DNA of 64,000 nt from Palsa-504 sp963800415 (GTDB taxonomy: Bacteria; Actinomycetota; Actinomycetes; Streptosporangiales; Streptosporangiaceae), in contig CAWDBS010000019.1 in assembly GCA_963800415.1 (NCBI GenBank), forward strand, positions 28,948 through 92,947. Direction: 5' to 3'. Of the stretch, positions 9,906 through 17,843 are shown one piece after another (position 1 is the stretch's first letter; every line of letters begins with the position of its first letter). The position numbers were made by a program, and so were the translations under genes. Below the pieces are notes generated by a model that was given only the letters and a program-made list of their open reading frames with translations, was not told where the DNA came from and did no database searches.

Positions 9906-10405
9906 CGTCGCAGCAGGATGCCGCGGATGAACGCGGCCTGGCCCCCGTGCTGCATGCAGTCGTCGATCACGCTGACCAGCCGGACGCCCAGCGTCACCGG
10001 CGGGTCCCAGGCCTCGTCCACGACCCGGGACAGGTCCGCGTCGGTGACGCCGGAGACCAGCCGGATCGTCTGCTCGTGCACCGCGTCGTGGTATCCGGTG
10101 AGCAGGTCCCCGGAGGGGACGGTCACCTGTGCGACCTGCTCAGAGCTGTGCCCGTACCCGATGTCGGCCGACCCGAACGGCAGCTCGAACCGCTTGCCGT
10201 ACTCGGTCCACACCTGCGGCACCCCGAACGCGCCAGCCAGGTGATCGTCCTGCACCCGGGTCAGGTGCCAGACCAGCCACGTGATCGAGTTCGCGTCCCG
10301 GTCGAGCCGGGCGGCCAGCTGGCTGCTGGTCAGGCCCCGCGCCACCTCGTGCACGGTCTCCTGGACGCGGCCGAAGGCGTCCGTCAGGATTTCCGCACTT
10401 GTCAT
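9902..10405 (-). CDS. DinB-family protein
   Basis: 167 residues of the DinB/YfiT four-helix bundle superfamily, which includes thiol-dependent transferases and damage-inducible proteins. Metal-site histidines are visible in the usual places: SITWLVWHLTRVQDDHLAG in helix 2 and DCMQHGGQAAFIRG at the C-terminus. The substrate is unknown. Its ATG at 10405 coincides with the first bases shared by the two IS605-like elements described at 10406 and 19936, so the original promoter, and perhaps a few N-terminal codons, may have been replaced by the element. Confidence 0.83.
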   Translation of the reverse strand: MTSAEILTDAFGRVQETVHEVARGLTSSQLAARLDRDANSITWLVWHLTRVQDDHLAGAFGVPQVWTEYGKRFELPFGSADIGYGHSSEQVAQVTVPSGDLLTGYHDAVHEQTIRLVSGVTDADLSRVVDEAWDPPVTLGVRLVSVIDDCMQHGGQAAFIRGILLRR

Positions 10406-10668
10406 CAGGATCGCGGCGACCAGATCCCGGCCGTAAGGCCGGGGAGGAAACGCCACTCCCTCCCTCCGCATTGTGGTATAATCGAAAATGTCTGCGATAG
10501 CTAAGCGGGCACATGTACCAATGTACCCACCCAGCACGAAACCGCGGCAAGGCATGCCGTGGCTGCGCGGGGAGGCGACGGGGCTGCCCGGCCGGTGACC
10601 GGCGAACCTACAGCGCGGCGCGGGCTGCGGCTGGAATCCCCCGCCTTCAGGCGGGTGCAGGATATCAA
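10406..10668 (+). mobile_element. Solo IS200/IS605-like element, copy 1 (no transposase)
   Basis: About 260 bp shared with the element at 19936. Order: GCGGCGACCAG, a small hairpin (CCGGCCGTAAGGCCGG), a -10-like TATAAT at about 10476 followed by CGAAAATGTCTGCGATAG, then a GC-rich part (CATGCCGTGGCTGCGCGG at about 10554), and the terminal hairpin GGAATCCCCCGCCTTCAGGC ending in GATATCAA. The same terminal hairpin follows a tnpB tail at 21711, which identifies this as the right end, or omegaRNA scaffold, of an IS605-type element. There is no room for tnpA or tnpB, so it resembles a non-autonomous PATE/MITE. The terminal GATATCAA differs from GATGTCAA in the other copies, suggesting decay. Confidence 0.7.
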
Positions 10669-10788
10669 CTGCTGACCCCTTTCGATCAAAGGCAGAATCT
10701 ATCCGAACGGACCGCGGTGACACGCCGCAGCACCTGCCCTGCGCCCCGGCTGGTCGTCGCTGACAGTGGTGCGAGGTACCGTTCCGGG

Positions 10789-13086
10789 GTGCCCGCAGCT
10801 CGCAGCCGGAAGCCACCGAAACCCAGAGCCCCCGACAGCCCCGACCCTACTGAGGCCGCCGAGGACCCGCCTGGCCCTAGCCTGGACCAGGCTGTGCCGG
10901 ATGTTGCCGATCTTCTCGCCGCCGCAGTCAGCGGTATCGGCGGTGCGGAACGACCCGGCCAGGTCACCATGGCCGAGGCGGTCCGGCACGCCATCGAGAC
11001 CGGCGAGCACCTGGCCGTGCAGGCCGGCACCGGAACCGGGAAGTCGCTGGCCTACCTGGTCCCAGCGGTGCGGCACGCGCTGACGACGGGCAGCACGGTC
11101 GTGGTGGCCACCGCCACCATCGCGCTGCAGCGCCAGCTGATCGACCGCGACCTGCCGCGCTTGGTCGCGGCGCTTGAGCCGGTGCTCGACCGGAAGCCGT
11201 CCTTCGCCATCCTCAAGGGCCGGCGCAACTACCTGTGCCTGCACCGGCAGAAGGGCGGCGCAGCGGACGACCCGCAGGACGTGCTGTTCGACCCGGCCGA
11301 CACTGGTCCCACCTCGCCGCTGGGGCGCCAAGTCAAGCGGCTGCACGAGTGGGCCGAGGAGACCACCACCGGGGACCGGGACGAGCTGGTGCCCGGCGTG
11401 CCCGAGGCGGCCTGGCGCCAGGTCTCGGTGAGCGCGCAGGAGTGCATCGGCGCGCAGCGTTGCCCGTTCGGTTCCCGCTGCTTCGCCGAGCGGGCCCGAG
11501 ACGCGGCGGCCCGGGCGGACATCGTGGTGACCAACCACGCGCTGCTGGCCATCGACGCCACATCCGACATCGACGTGCTGCCCGAGCACGACGTGGTCAT
11601 CGTCGACGAGGCGCACGACCTGGTGGACCGGGTCACCTCGGCCACCACGGGTGAGCTGTCCGGTCCCGCCGTGGACACGGCCGCCCGCCGCGCCGGGCGG
11701 CTGACCGAGTCCGCCGCCACCGAGGGCGCCGCCCCGGACGTGGCCGACCGGCTGCGCCAGGCGGCGGCCGCGCTCGCCATCGATCTCGGCGACGCGCCCA
11801 CGGGCCGGATGGATGTGCTGTCCGACGCGCTGGCCGCCACGCTGACGTCCGTGCAGGACGCGGCCGGGGCGTGCGCCGCCGCGGTGCGGGCCAGCGCGGC
11901 GTCCGAGGAGGAGGACCCGCAGCGGATGGCGGCAGCACGGATGACCCTGGCCTCGCTGGATGAGCTGCAGCGCACCGCCAGCCGGATCCTGGACGCGTTC
12001 GGCGAGCAGATCACCGAGCGCGGCGAGGTGGTCTGGCTCGACCGGCCCCCGGACGAGACGCGCAGGCCGGCGACGCTGCGGGTAGCGCCGCTGGAGGTCG
12101 GCCGGGTGCTGCGGTCCCGGCTGTTCGGCGAGCGCACAGTGGCGCTCACCTCGGCCACGCTCGCCCTGGGCGGCTCGTTCGTGCCCCTGGCCATCCAGTG
12201 GGGATTGGGTCTCCCCCGGGGGGACGATCCCCCCCAGACCCCCCCTGCTCCGCTAGCCGGGGGGACGACCCCCCCAGACCCCCCCGCTCTTTCTCCCGGG
12301 GGGACCCATCCCCCCGGACCCCCCTTGGGAGGGGCTGCCCGCCCCCCCAGACCCCCCCGGCCCCCCTCCGGGGGGACAAGTGGGCCGGAGCCTCTCGCGT
12401 GGAAGGGCCTCGACGTGGGCTCGCCGTTTGACCACCCGCGCAGCGGCATCTTGTACGTGGCCCGCCATCTGCCGCCGCCGGGCCGTGACCAGCTGCCTGA
12501 GGCGTACCTGACCGAGCTGGAGGAGCTCATCGAGGCGGCGGCCGGGCGCACGCTCGGCCTGTTCTCCTCTATGCGGGCCGCCCGGGAGGCGGCCGGGGCG
12601 CTCCGCGAGCGGATCAGCCAGCCGCTGCTCTGCCAGGGTGACGACGTCACGGCCCAGCTGGTCAGGCAGTTCACCGAGGACGTGCCGACCTGCCTGTTCG
12701 GCACGCTGTCGTTGTGGCAGGGCGTGGACGTGCCAGGTAACTCGCTGCAGCTGGTCGTCATCGACCGGATCCCGTTCCCGCGGCCCGACGACCCGCTCGC
12801 CTCGGCGAGGCAGCGCGCGGTGGCCGCCCGCGGCGGCAACGGGTTCATGACGGTCGCGGCGGCGCAGGCCGCGCTGCTGCTGGCCCAGGGCGCAGGCCGG
12901 CTGCTGCGGACGATGACCGACCGCGGCGTGGTGGCGGTCCTTGATCCGCGGCTGATGACGGCGCGCTACGGTGACTTCCTCCGCGCGTCGCTGCCCCCGT
13001 TCTGGACCACCGCCGACCCCGCCGTCGTCCGCGCCGCGCTGCGCCGGCTGGCCGCCGCTTCCTCCGCCTCCCCGGCTGGGGTTTGA
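10789..13086 (+). CDS. DinG/XPD-like ATP-dependent DNA helicase
   Basis: 765 residues; a superfamily 2 iron-sulfur helicase. Walker A is QAGTGTGKSLAYLVPA (about residue 79). Cysteines of the FeS region are seen in RRNYLCLHR and in SAQECIGAQRCPFGSRC. The DEAH box is VIVDEAHDLVD (Asp273). The C-terminal helicase motifs include LFGTLSLWQGVDVPG and AQGAGRLLRT. Residues about 475-530 are an insert of Pro/Gly/Thr blocks encoded by a G/C-tract repeat (12211-12380) lying just before WKGLDVGSPFDHPRSG, where relatives have a short loop. The GTG at 10789 is chosen as the first start downstream of the IS-like element; GTG 10717 is an alternative. No partner gene is adjacent. Confidence 0.88.
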   Translation: MPAARSRKPPKPRAPDSPDPTEAAEDPPGPSLDQAVPDVADLLAAAVSGIGGAERPGQVTMAEAVRHAIETGEHLAVQAGTGTGKSLAYLVPAVRHALTTGSTVVVATATIALQRQLIDRDLPRLVAALEPVLDRKPSFAILKGRRNYLCLHRQKGGAADDPQDVLFDPADTGPTSPLGRQVKRLHEWAEETTTGDRDELVPGVPEAAWRQVSVSAQECIGAQRCPFGSRCFAERARDAAARADIVVTNHALLAIDATSDIDVLPEHDVVIVDEAHDLVDRVTSATTGELSGPAVDTAARRAGRLTESAATEGAAPDVADRLRQAAAALAIDLGDAPTGRMDVLSDALAATLTSVQDAAGACAAAVRASAASEEEDPQRMAAARMTLASLDELQRTASRILDAFGEQITERGEVVWLDRPPDETRRPATLRVAPLEVGRVLRSRLFGERTVALTSATLALGGSFVPLAIQWGLGLPRGDDPPQTPPAPLAGGTTPPDPPALSPGGTHPPGPPLGGAARPPRPPRPPSGGTSGPEPLAWKGLDVGSPFDHPRSGILYVARHLPPPGRDQLPEAYLTELEELIEAAAGRTLGLFSSMRAAREAAGALRERISQPLLCQGDDVTAQLVRQFTEDVPTCLFGTLSLWQGVDVPGNSLQLVVIDRIPFPRPDDPLASARQRAVAARGGNGFMTVAAAQAALLLAQGAGRLLRTMTDRGVVAVLDPRLMTARYGDFLRASLPPFWTTADPAVVRAALRRLAAASSASPAGV
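12211..12380 (+). repeat. G/C-tract intragenic repeat, copy A
   Basis: 170 bp of alternating C-runs and G-runs of 5-7 bases inside the helicase gene, keeping the frame open. It contains GGGGGGACGACCCCCCCAG (12259-12277), then a CCCGGGGGGACCCATCCCCC block and GGGAGGGGCTGCCCGCCCC. The same blocks in the same order occur on the opposite strand at 54011-54140 inside a sensor kinase, and a shorter version at 49769-49835. Internally it is made of roughly 40-bp subunits and should form strong hairpins or G-quadruplexes. Confidence 0.9.
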
Positions 13087-13222
13087 CCCCTTACGGGCTG
13101 GTTACTACGGGCGCGCTGATACGGGTGAAACCCGGGATGCTGGGTAACATTTTGGGAACTACTGGATTGAAAGATCCGTTCTGCAAGGGACTGGCCTACC
13201 CAGTCGCAGCGGGAGGTCACGC

Positions 13223-14728
13223 ATGCGGAGGCAGCCGCGGAGCGGCAAGCGGCATGTGCTCCGCTGGGTTGCCGTCGCGGCGGTCGTCATCGTTGCCGGG
13301 GGCACGCTGGGCGCCTACCTGAAGTACCGGGCCGTCTACGACAGCATCACCCGCGTGACCGTGCCGTCCACCGCCCTCGGCCACCGGCCGCCGGTGTACA
13401 GCACGAACTCGCTGAACCTGCTGGTGTACGGCGACGACAGCCGGGCCGGCCTGACCCCGCACCAGCAGTTCATCCTGCGCACCGGCCACGATCAGAGCAA
13501 CAACACCGACACGATCATGCTGGTGCACATCTCGCCCGGCCGGCACCGGGTCACGGTGGTAAGCATCCCGCGCGACACCATGGTGCCGGTGTACCAGTGC
13601 GCCAGCGGTCCCGGCTACACGGGCCAGCAGGCCGACCCGGCCGCCGCCGTGCAGATCAACTCGCTGCTCCAGATCGGCGGGCCGACCTGCCTGTGGAAGA
13701 CGGTCGAGCAGGTGACCGGCGTCCGCATCGACCACTTCATCGGGATCGGCATGCTCGGCTTCGTCAAGGTCGTCAACGACCTCGGCGGCGTCAACGTCTG
13801 CGTGCCGTTCAACGTGAACGATGCCATGTCCGGCCTGAACCTCAAGTCCGGCGAGCAGCACATCACCGGCATCCAGGCGCTGGCCTTCTGGCGGACCCGG
13901 GAGGCCATCGGCGACGGCTCCGACCTGGAACGGATCCAGCGCGACCAGTTCATGTCCGCCCAGGTGGTCAAGGGCGTGCTGCACAGCGGCCTGCTGTCCA
14001 ACCCGATCAGGCTGCTTAGCGTGGTCACCGACGCGGCCGCCTCGATGACCACGGACGCCGGCATGTCGGTCTCGGACCTGGTAAGTATCGGGGAGAGCTT
14101 CCGCAGCCTGTCGGGCCAGAACGTCCAGTTCGTCACGGTGCCGAACGAGCGGTGGACGCAGAACCCCAACCGGGTCCAGTTCATGCAGCCGCAGGCCAGC
14201 CAGGTGTTCGCCGCCATCGCCCGGGACAAGACCGTGCCGAAGGTCTCCACCACCCCGGCGGCTTCCTCCAGCCCTCGGGGCGGTGTCCAGGTGCTCACCA
14301 CCAGCCCGGCCAACGTCAAGGTCGAGGTGCTGAACGGCTCCGGCGTGTCGCGTGTCGCCAGCGAGGCGGCGGCCGGCCTGACCAGCCGCGGCTTCGTCGT
14401 GACCGGCACCGGCGACGCCCCGAACTTCGCCTACACCAGCTCGGTCATCGAGTATTCTTCGGCCGCCGAAATGGCCGCCGTGAACACCCTCAAGAAGGAA
14501 CTCACCAACGTCACCTCCCTGCAGGTGGCCAGCCTCACCCCCGGCACCGTCGACCTGATCCTCGGCTCCGACTTCACCGGGCTTGTCCCGAAAGCCCCGC
14601 AAATCCCGCAGGCGACCGCGCCCCCACCCCCACCCCCACCCCCACCCCCACCCCCACCCCCACCGTCCAGTCCTCGCAGATGTCGTCGGGCGCGAGCGCC
14701 ACCGCCTCCGCGTCCCCCTCCGGCGTGA
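13223..14728 (+). CDS. LytR-CpsA-Psr (LCP) family wall-polymer ligase
   Basis: 501 residues as read; attaches anionic polymers to peptidoglycan from the outer face of the membrane. A basic N-terminus and one membrane helix (VLRWVAVAAVVIVAGGTLGA) precede the LCP domain, with its arginine/aspartate signatures (LVYGDDSRAG, NNTDTIMLVHISP, VVSIPRDTMVPV, INSLLQIGGP, FWRTREAIGDGSDLERIQRD). A LytR_C domain follows (VKVEVLNGSGVSRVASEAA). GGAGG six bases before the ATG at 13223 fixes the start. The C-terminal tail after residue 465 is read as poly-Pro and stops at 14728, whereas a +1 frame across the same CCCCCA array gives Thr-Pro repeats and a Ser/Ala-rich tail ending at 14817. The latter looks more natural, so a one-base loss at 14621-14625 is suspected. 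Confidence 0.87.
   Translation: MRRQPRSGKRHVLRWVAVAAVVIVAGGTLGAYLKYRAVYDSITRVTVPSTALGHRPPVYSTNSLNLLVYGDDSRAGLTPHQQFILRTGHDQSNNTDTIMLVHISPGRHRVTVVSIPRDTMVPVYQCASGPGYTGQQADPAAAVQINSLLQIGGPTCLWKTVEQVTGVRIDHFIGIGMLGFVKVVNDLGGVNVCVPFNVNDAMSGLNLKSGEQHITGIQALAFWRTREAIGDGSDLERIQRDQFMSAQVVKGVLHSGLLSNPIRLLSVVTDAAASMTTDAGMSVSDLVSIGESFRSLSGQNVQFVTVPNERWTQNPNRVQFMQPQASQVFAAIARDKTVPKVSTTPAASSSPRGGVQVLTTSPANVKVEVLNGSGVSRVASEAAAGLTSRGFVVTGTGDAPNFAYTSSVIEYSSAAEMAAVNTLKKELTNVTSLQVASLTPGTVDLILGSDFTGLVPKAPQIPQATAPPPPPPPPPPPPPPPSSPRRCRRARAPPPPRPPPA
14621..14662 (+). repeat. (CCCCCA)7 hexamer array
   Basis: Seven perfect CCCCCA units in the C-terminal coding part of the LCP gene. Frame 1 reads poly-Pro, frame 3 reads (Pro-Thr)n. 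The frame changes meaning with a single C gained or lost in one of the C5 runs. Confidence 0.97.
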
Positions 14729-14863
14729 CCGGCCTGGCCCAGGCCAACGGCGGCATCACCGCCGCCGCGGCGTGTACCGCCGACAGTTCGGCCTTCGCGG
14801 GCCCGCTCAGCCCCTAGCCCACCGGGTCCTAGCTCACTTGGCCCTAGCTCACCGGGTCCTAGC

Positions 14864-15538
14864 TCACCGGGGCGGGATGGCGCTCACGTCGCTGACCGCC
14901 TCCGGCAACCTGCGCATGCTGGTGACCCGCCGGTCCGCGAGCTTGGCCGGGTGCCCGGTGAGGTCCCGGTCCACCCACACCGAGCGCAGCCCCATCCGGG
15001 CCGCGGGCATCATGTCGTGTACCCAGCTGTTGGCCACGTGGATCCAGTCCGCCTTGGTCGCCCCGGTCTTCTCGGCGAACTTCCTGAAGTGCGCGAGGTC
15101 CGGTTTGTAGCTGCGTACTTCCTCCGCCGTGACCCACTCATCGAACGGCACGGGCAGCCGGGCCCTGGTGGTGGCGAACAGGTCCTCGTCGCAGTTCGTC
15201 AGGAAGGCCAGCCGCCAGCCGTGCTCCCGCAGCGCGGTCAGCGCCGGGCCGGCGTCGTCGAATACCGGCATGTCCGGCCACGCTGTGACGAACGCTTCCT
15301 CGCCGCCCCGCGGCAGCGTGATGCCCTCGCGTCCGGCCGCCAGGGCCAGGCCGGCAGTGAGCACCTCCCGGTAAGGGCGCCAGCCGGGACCGGCCTCGAT
15401 CTCCAGCTCAGCCTGGTGGTAAGCGGCGAACAGCCGCCCGGCACCGGTCCCCGCGATCGCCGCAAGCGCCCCGCCCATGCACGTGTTCCAGTCCGCGACC
15501 GTCCCGTAGCAGTCGAACGTGAGCCACTTGTCCGCCAC
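14864..15538 (-). CDS. HAD-superfamily hydrolase (haloacid dehalogenase-like)
   Basis: 224 residues. Motif I is LTFDCYGTVADW, with the nucleophile Asp9 and second acid replaced as CYGT (the dehalogenase-type DxYGT pattern). Motif II is LAFLTNCDEDL, motif III lysine lies in EVRSYKPDLAHF, and motif IV is ADWIHVANSWVHDMMPA. The DCYGT signature points to the L-2-haloacid dehalogenase or phosphoglycolate-phosphatase-like branch; the substrate is not deducible. Short direct repeats (CCTAGCTCACCGG units) fill the 46 bp between this stop and the LCP gene. Confidence 0.85.
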   Translation of the reverse strand: MADKWLTFDCYGTVADWNTCMGGALAAIAGTGAGRLFAAYHQAELEIEAGPGWRPYREVLTAGLALAAGREGITLPRGGEEAFVTAWPDMPVFDDAGPALTALREHGWRLAFLTNCDEDLFATTRARLPVPFDEWVTAEEVRSYKPDLAHFRKFAEKTGATKADWIHVANSWVHDMMPAARMGLRSVWVDRDLTGHPAKLADRRVTSMRRLPEAVSDVSAIPPR

Positions 15539-15658
15539 CGCTAACCTCCACTACCCAGTCGACCTCAAGCATCCCACTGTGCCGGCCAGGCTCGGCCTGT
15601 CCTCGCGCGCCGGGCTCGCCGCTCTTGTCGCCCGCCGCGCCGCTAGCCGAGCGGGTCC

Positions 15659-16306
15659 TCAGTGGCTGGTCAGGTGGATCACGCCGACATCGGACAATCC
15701 GTCGAGCATTAGTTGCACGGCGAGCGCGGCGAGCAGGAAGCCGAATATCTTCTCGGTCACCAGCATCCGGCTGGGGTCCAGGTGGTTGCTGACCTGAACG
15801 GCCCAGCGGAACACGATGACGTCGAGCGCGAGTATCACGATGAGGATGCCGACGACGACGGCGAACACCGCGAGGGTGCTGGATTCTGCTGAGGCGGTGA
15901 CCAGGACGACGATCCCGGCCGGGTTGAGCAGGTAGGGCACCGCCAGCGGGAAGACGGCGACCTGCATCGGGTCCCGGTCTTTGACCGGATGGCTGCCGCC
16001 GTTGCCGTCGCCTTGGCCGAGGACCATGGTGACCGCGATGATCAGCAGGATGATCCCGCTGGCGACGCCCAGGGCGCCGGGGGAGAAGTGCAGCAGCCTG
16101 GTCAGCAGGCCGCCCAGGATCAGCAGGAGCACGGCGACCGTGGCGGCGGTGGTCAGCATCTTGCGCAGGACGCGCCGTTTGGTGGCCTCCGGCATGTCCC
16201 CGGTCGTCTCGAGGAACGGCACCAGCGCGATCTTGGGGCCGATTCCGATCAGGAGCAGCAGGAAGGTGTCGATGACGAAGGTGGCGTTCAGCGATTCGAG
16301 TTCCAT
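15659..16306 (-). CDS. MarC-family integral membrane protein
   Basis: 215 residues with six predicted membrane helices (about 8-28, 50-70, 78-98, 115-137, 144-165, 186-208). MarC/UPF0056 signatures are present: FLLLLIGIGPKIALVPFLE at the N-terminus and FPLAVPYLLNPAGIVVLV in the second repeat. The family function is not settled; the old link to multiple antibiotic resistance was withdrawn. It stands alone between the HAD hydrolase and homogentisate dioxygenase genes, divergent from the latter. Confidence 0.85.
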   Translation of the reverse strand: MELESLNATFVIDTFLLLLIGIGPKIALVPFLETTGDMPEATKRRVLRKMLTTAATVAVLLLILGGLLTRLLHFSPGALGVASGIILLIIAVTMVLGQGDGNGGSHPVKDRDPMQVAVFPLAVPYLLNPAGIVVLVTASAESSTLAVFAVVVGILIVILALDVIVFRWAVQVSNHLDPSRMLVTEKIFGFLLAALAVQLMLDGLSDVGVIHLTSH

Positions 16307-16479
16307 CCCGGCTCCTGCGTGTCGGGTGCGTCTGCTGTGATCCTTAACGCCACACGGAAACCGGGGATCACCCCACAGGGATGACCTTCTCTCGGTTAGC
16401 GACGGAGTTCGCGCCGCCGTGACGTCGCCTACCCGATCCTCGACCTGGTTTCATGGGTGAACTGAGCAAGGAGGCAGTC

Positions 16480-17839
16480 ATGGCCGACGTCGCCGTCCCC
16501 CACCCACCTCCCCATCCCCCTTCACCGGCCAGCGAGACCGGCACGGGGGAGTACACGTATCAGCCAGGGTTCGGGAACGAGTTCGCCAGCGAGGCGGTCG
16601 CCGGGGCGCTGCCGGCGGGCCGTAACTCACCGCAGCGCGCCCCGCTCGGCCTGTTCGCGGAACAGCTCAGCGGGACCGCGTTCACCGAGCCGCGCGCGGT
16701 CAACCGGCGGACCTGGGTCTACCGGATCATGCCGTCGGCGGCGCACCCGAAGTTCTCCCGCATCGGCAACGGGACCCTGCGGGGCACCCCGTTCGACGAG
16801 ATCGAGCCGGACCCGAACCGGCTCCGCTGGGACGCCCTGCCGATGCCTGGCGGTGATACCGACTTCGTCGACGGGCTCTACACGATGGCCGGCAACGGCG
16901 ACCTCAGGACGCGCACCGGGATGGCCGCGCACGTGTACGCCGCGAACCGGTCCATGGCCGACAGGTACTTCGTCGACGCGGACGGGGAACTGCTGTTCGT
17001 GCCCGAGCACGGCCCGGTCCTGCTGCGCACCGAGTTGGGGCCGCTGGCGGTGGCGCCGGGCGAGATCGCGGTGGTGCCGCGCGGCATCAGGTTCCGGGTC
17101 GAGCTGCCGGACGGCCCGGCCCGCGGCTACCTGTGCGAGAACTTCGGCGCCGCGTTCACGTTGCCCGAGCGCGGCCCGATCGGGGCGAACGGGCTGGCCA
17201 ACGAGCGTGACTTCCTGGCTCCGGCGGCGGCCTACGAGGACCGGGCCGGGACCGTGCAGGTAGTGCAGAAGTTCGGCGGGAACCTGTGGGCCGCCGACTA
17301 CGACCACTCGCCGCTGGACGTGGTCGGCTGGCACGGGAACTACGCGCCCTACAAGTACGACACCGCGAACTTCATGGTGATCGGCACGATCAGCTTCGAC
17401 CACCCTGACCCGTCGATCTTCACCGTCCTCACCTCGCCCAGCGAGCTGCCCGGCCTGGCCAACGCGGACTTCGTGATCTTCCCGCCGCGCTGGCTGGTCG
17501 GCGAGGACACCTTCCGGCCGCCCTGGTACCACCGCAACATCATGTCCGAGTTCATGGGCCTGGTCCGCGGTGTCTACGACGCCAAGGCCGAGGGTTTCGA
17601 GCCCGGCGGGGCCAGCCTGCACAACACCTTCGCCTCGCACGGCCCGGACGCCGAGACGTTCGCCCGGGCCAGCACGGCCGAGCTGCGGCCGCAGAAGATC
17701 GACGGCACGCTGGCGTTCATGTTCGAGAGCCGCTGGATGTTCGTGCCGACCCGGCAGGCCATGGAGGCGGCGCACCGGCAGGACGACTACGACGCCGTTC
17801 TGGGGCAGCCTGACCCGGTCCTTCCGCGGGTTAGCCTGA
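16480..17839 (+). CDS. hmgA: Homogentisate 1,2-dioxygenase (one-base frameshift near the 3' end)
   Basis: Opens the homogentisate ring to maleylacetoacetate in tyrosine and phenylalanine catabolism. About 440 residues match the family: YQPGFGNEFASEAVAGALP, VNRRTWVYRIMPS, the cupin core with DVVGWHGNYAPYKYDTANF and FRPPWYHRNIMSEFMGL (Fe ligands His and Glu), and HNTFASHGPDAETF. AAGGAGG five bases before the ATG at 16480 decides the start. After QDDYDAV the frame goes astray at a TT at 17798-17799. Dropping one T gives VWGSLTRSFRGLA and a TGA at 17837-17839, just before the next gene; as written, the frame runs on to 17922 through that gene. No other tyrosine-catabolic gene is near. Confidence 0.88.
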
Positions 17840-17843
17840 AGTT

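Noticed and set aside
10513..10788. N-terminal extension of the helicase
   Set aside because: It would translate the IS605-like right end, which is better explained as element DNA.
11229..12848. Long minus-strand frame opposite the helicase
   Set aside because: A high-GC antisense shadow; Ser/Arg/Pro-rich without domains, while the plus strand encodes clear helicase motifs.
13217..14602. 461-codon minus-strand frame opposite the LCP gene
   Set aside because: Antisense shadow without domains; the plus strand has an LCP domain and a good ribosome site.
16627..17775. 382-codon minus-strand frame opposite hmgA
   Set aside because: Antisense shadow; the plus strand is a clear dioxygenase.
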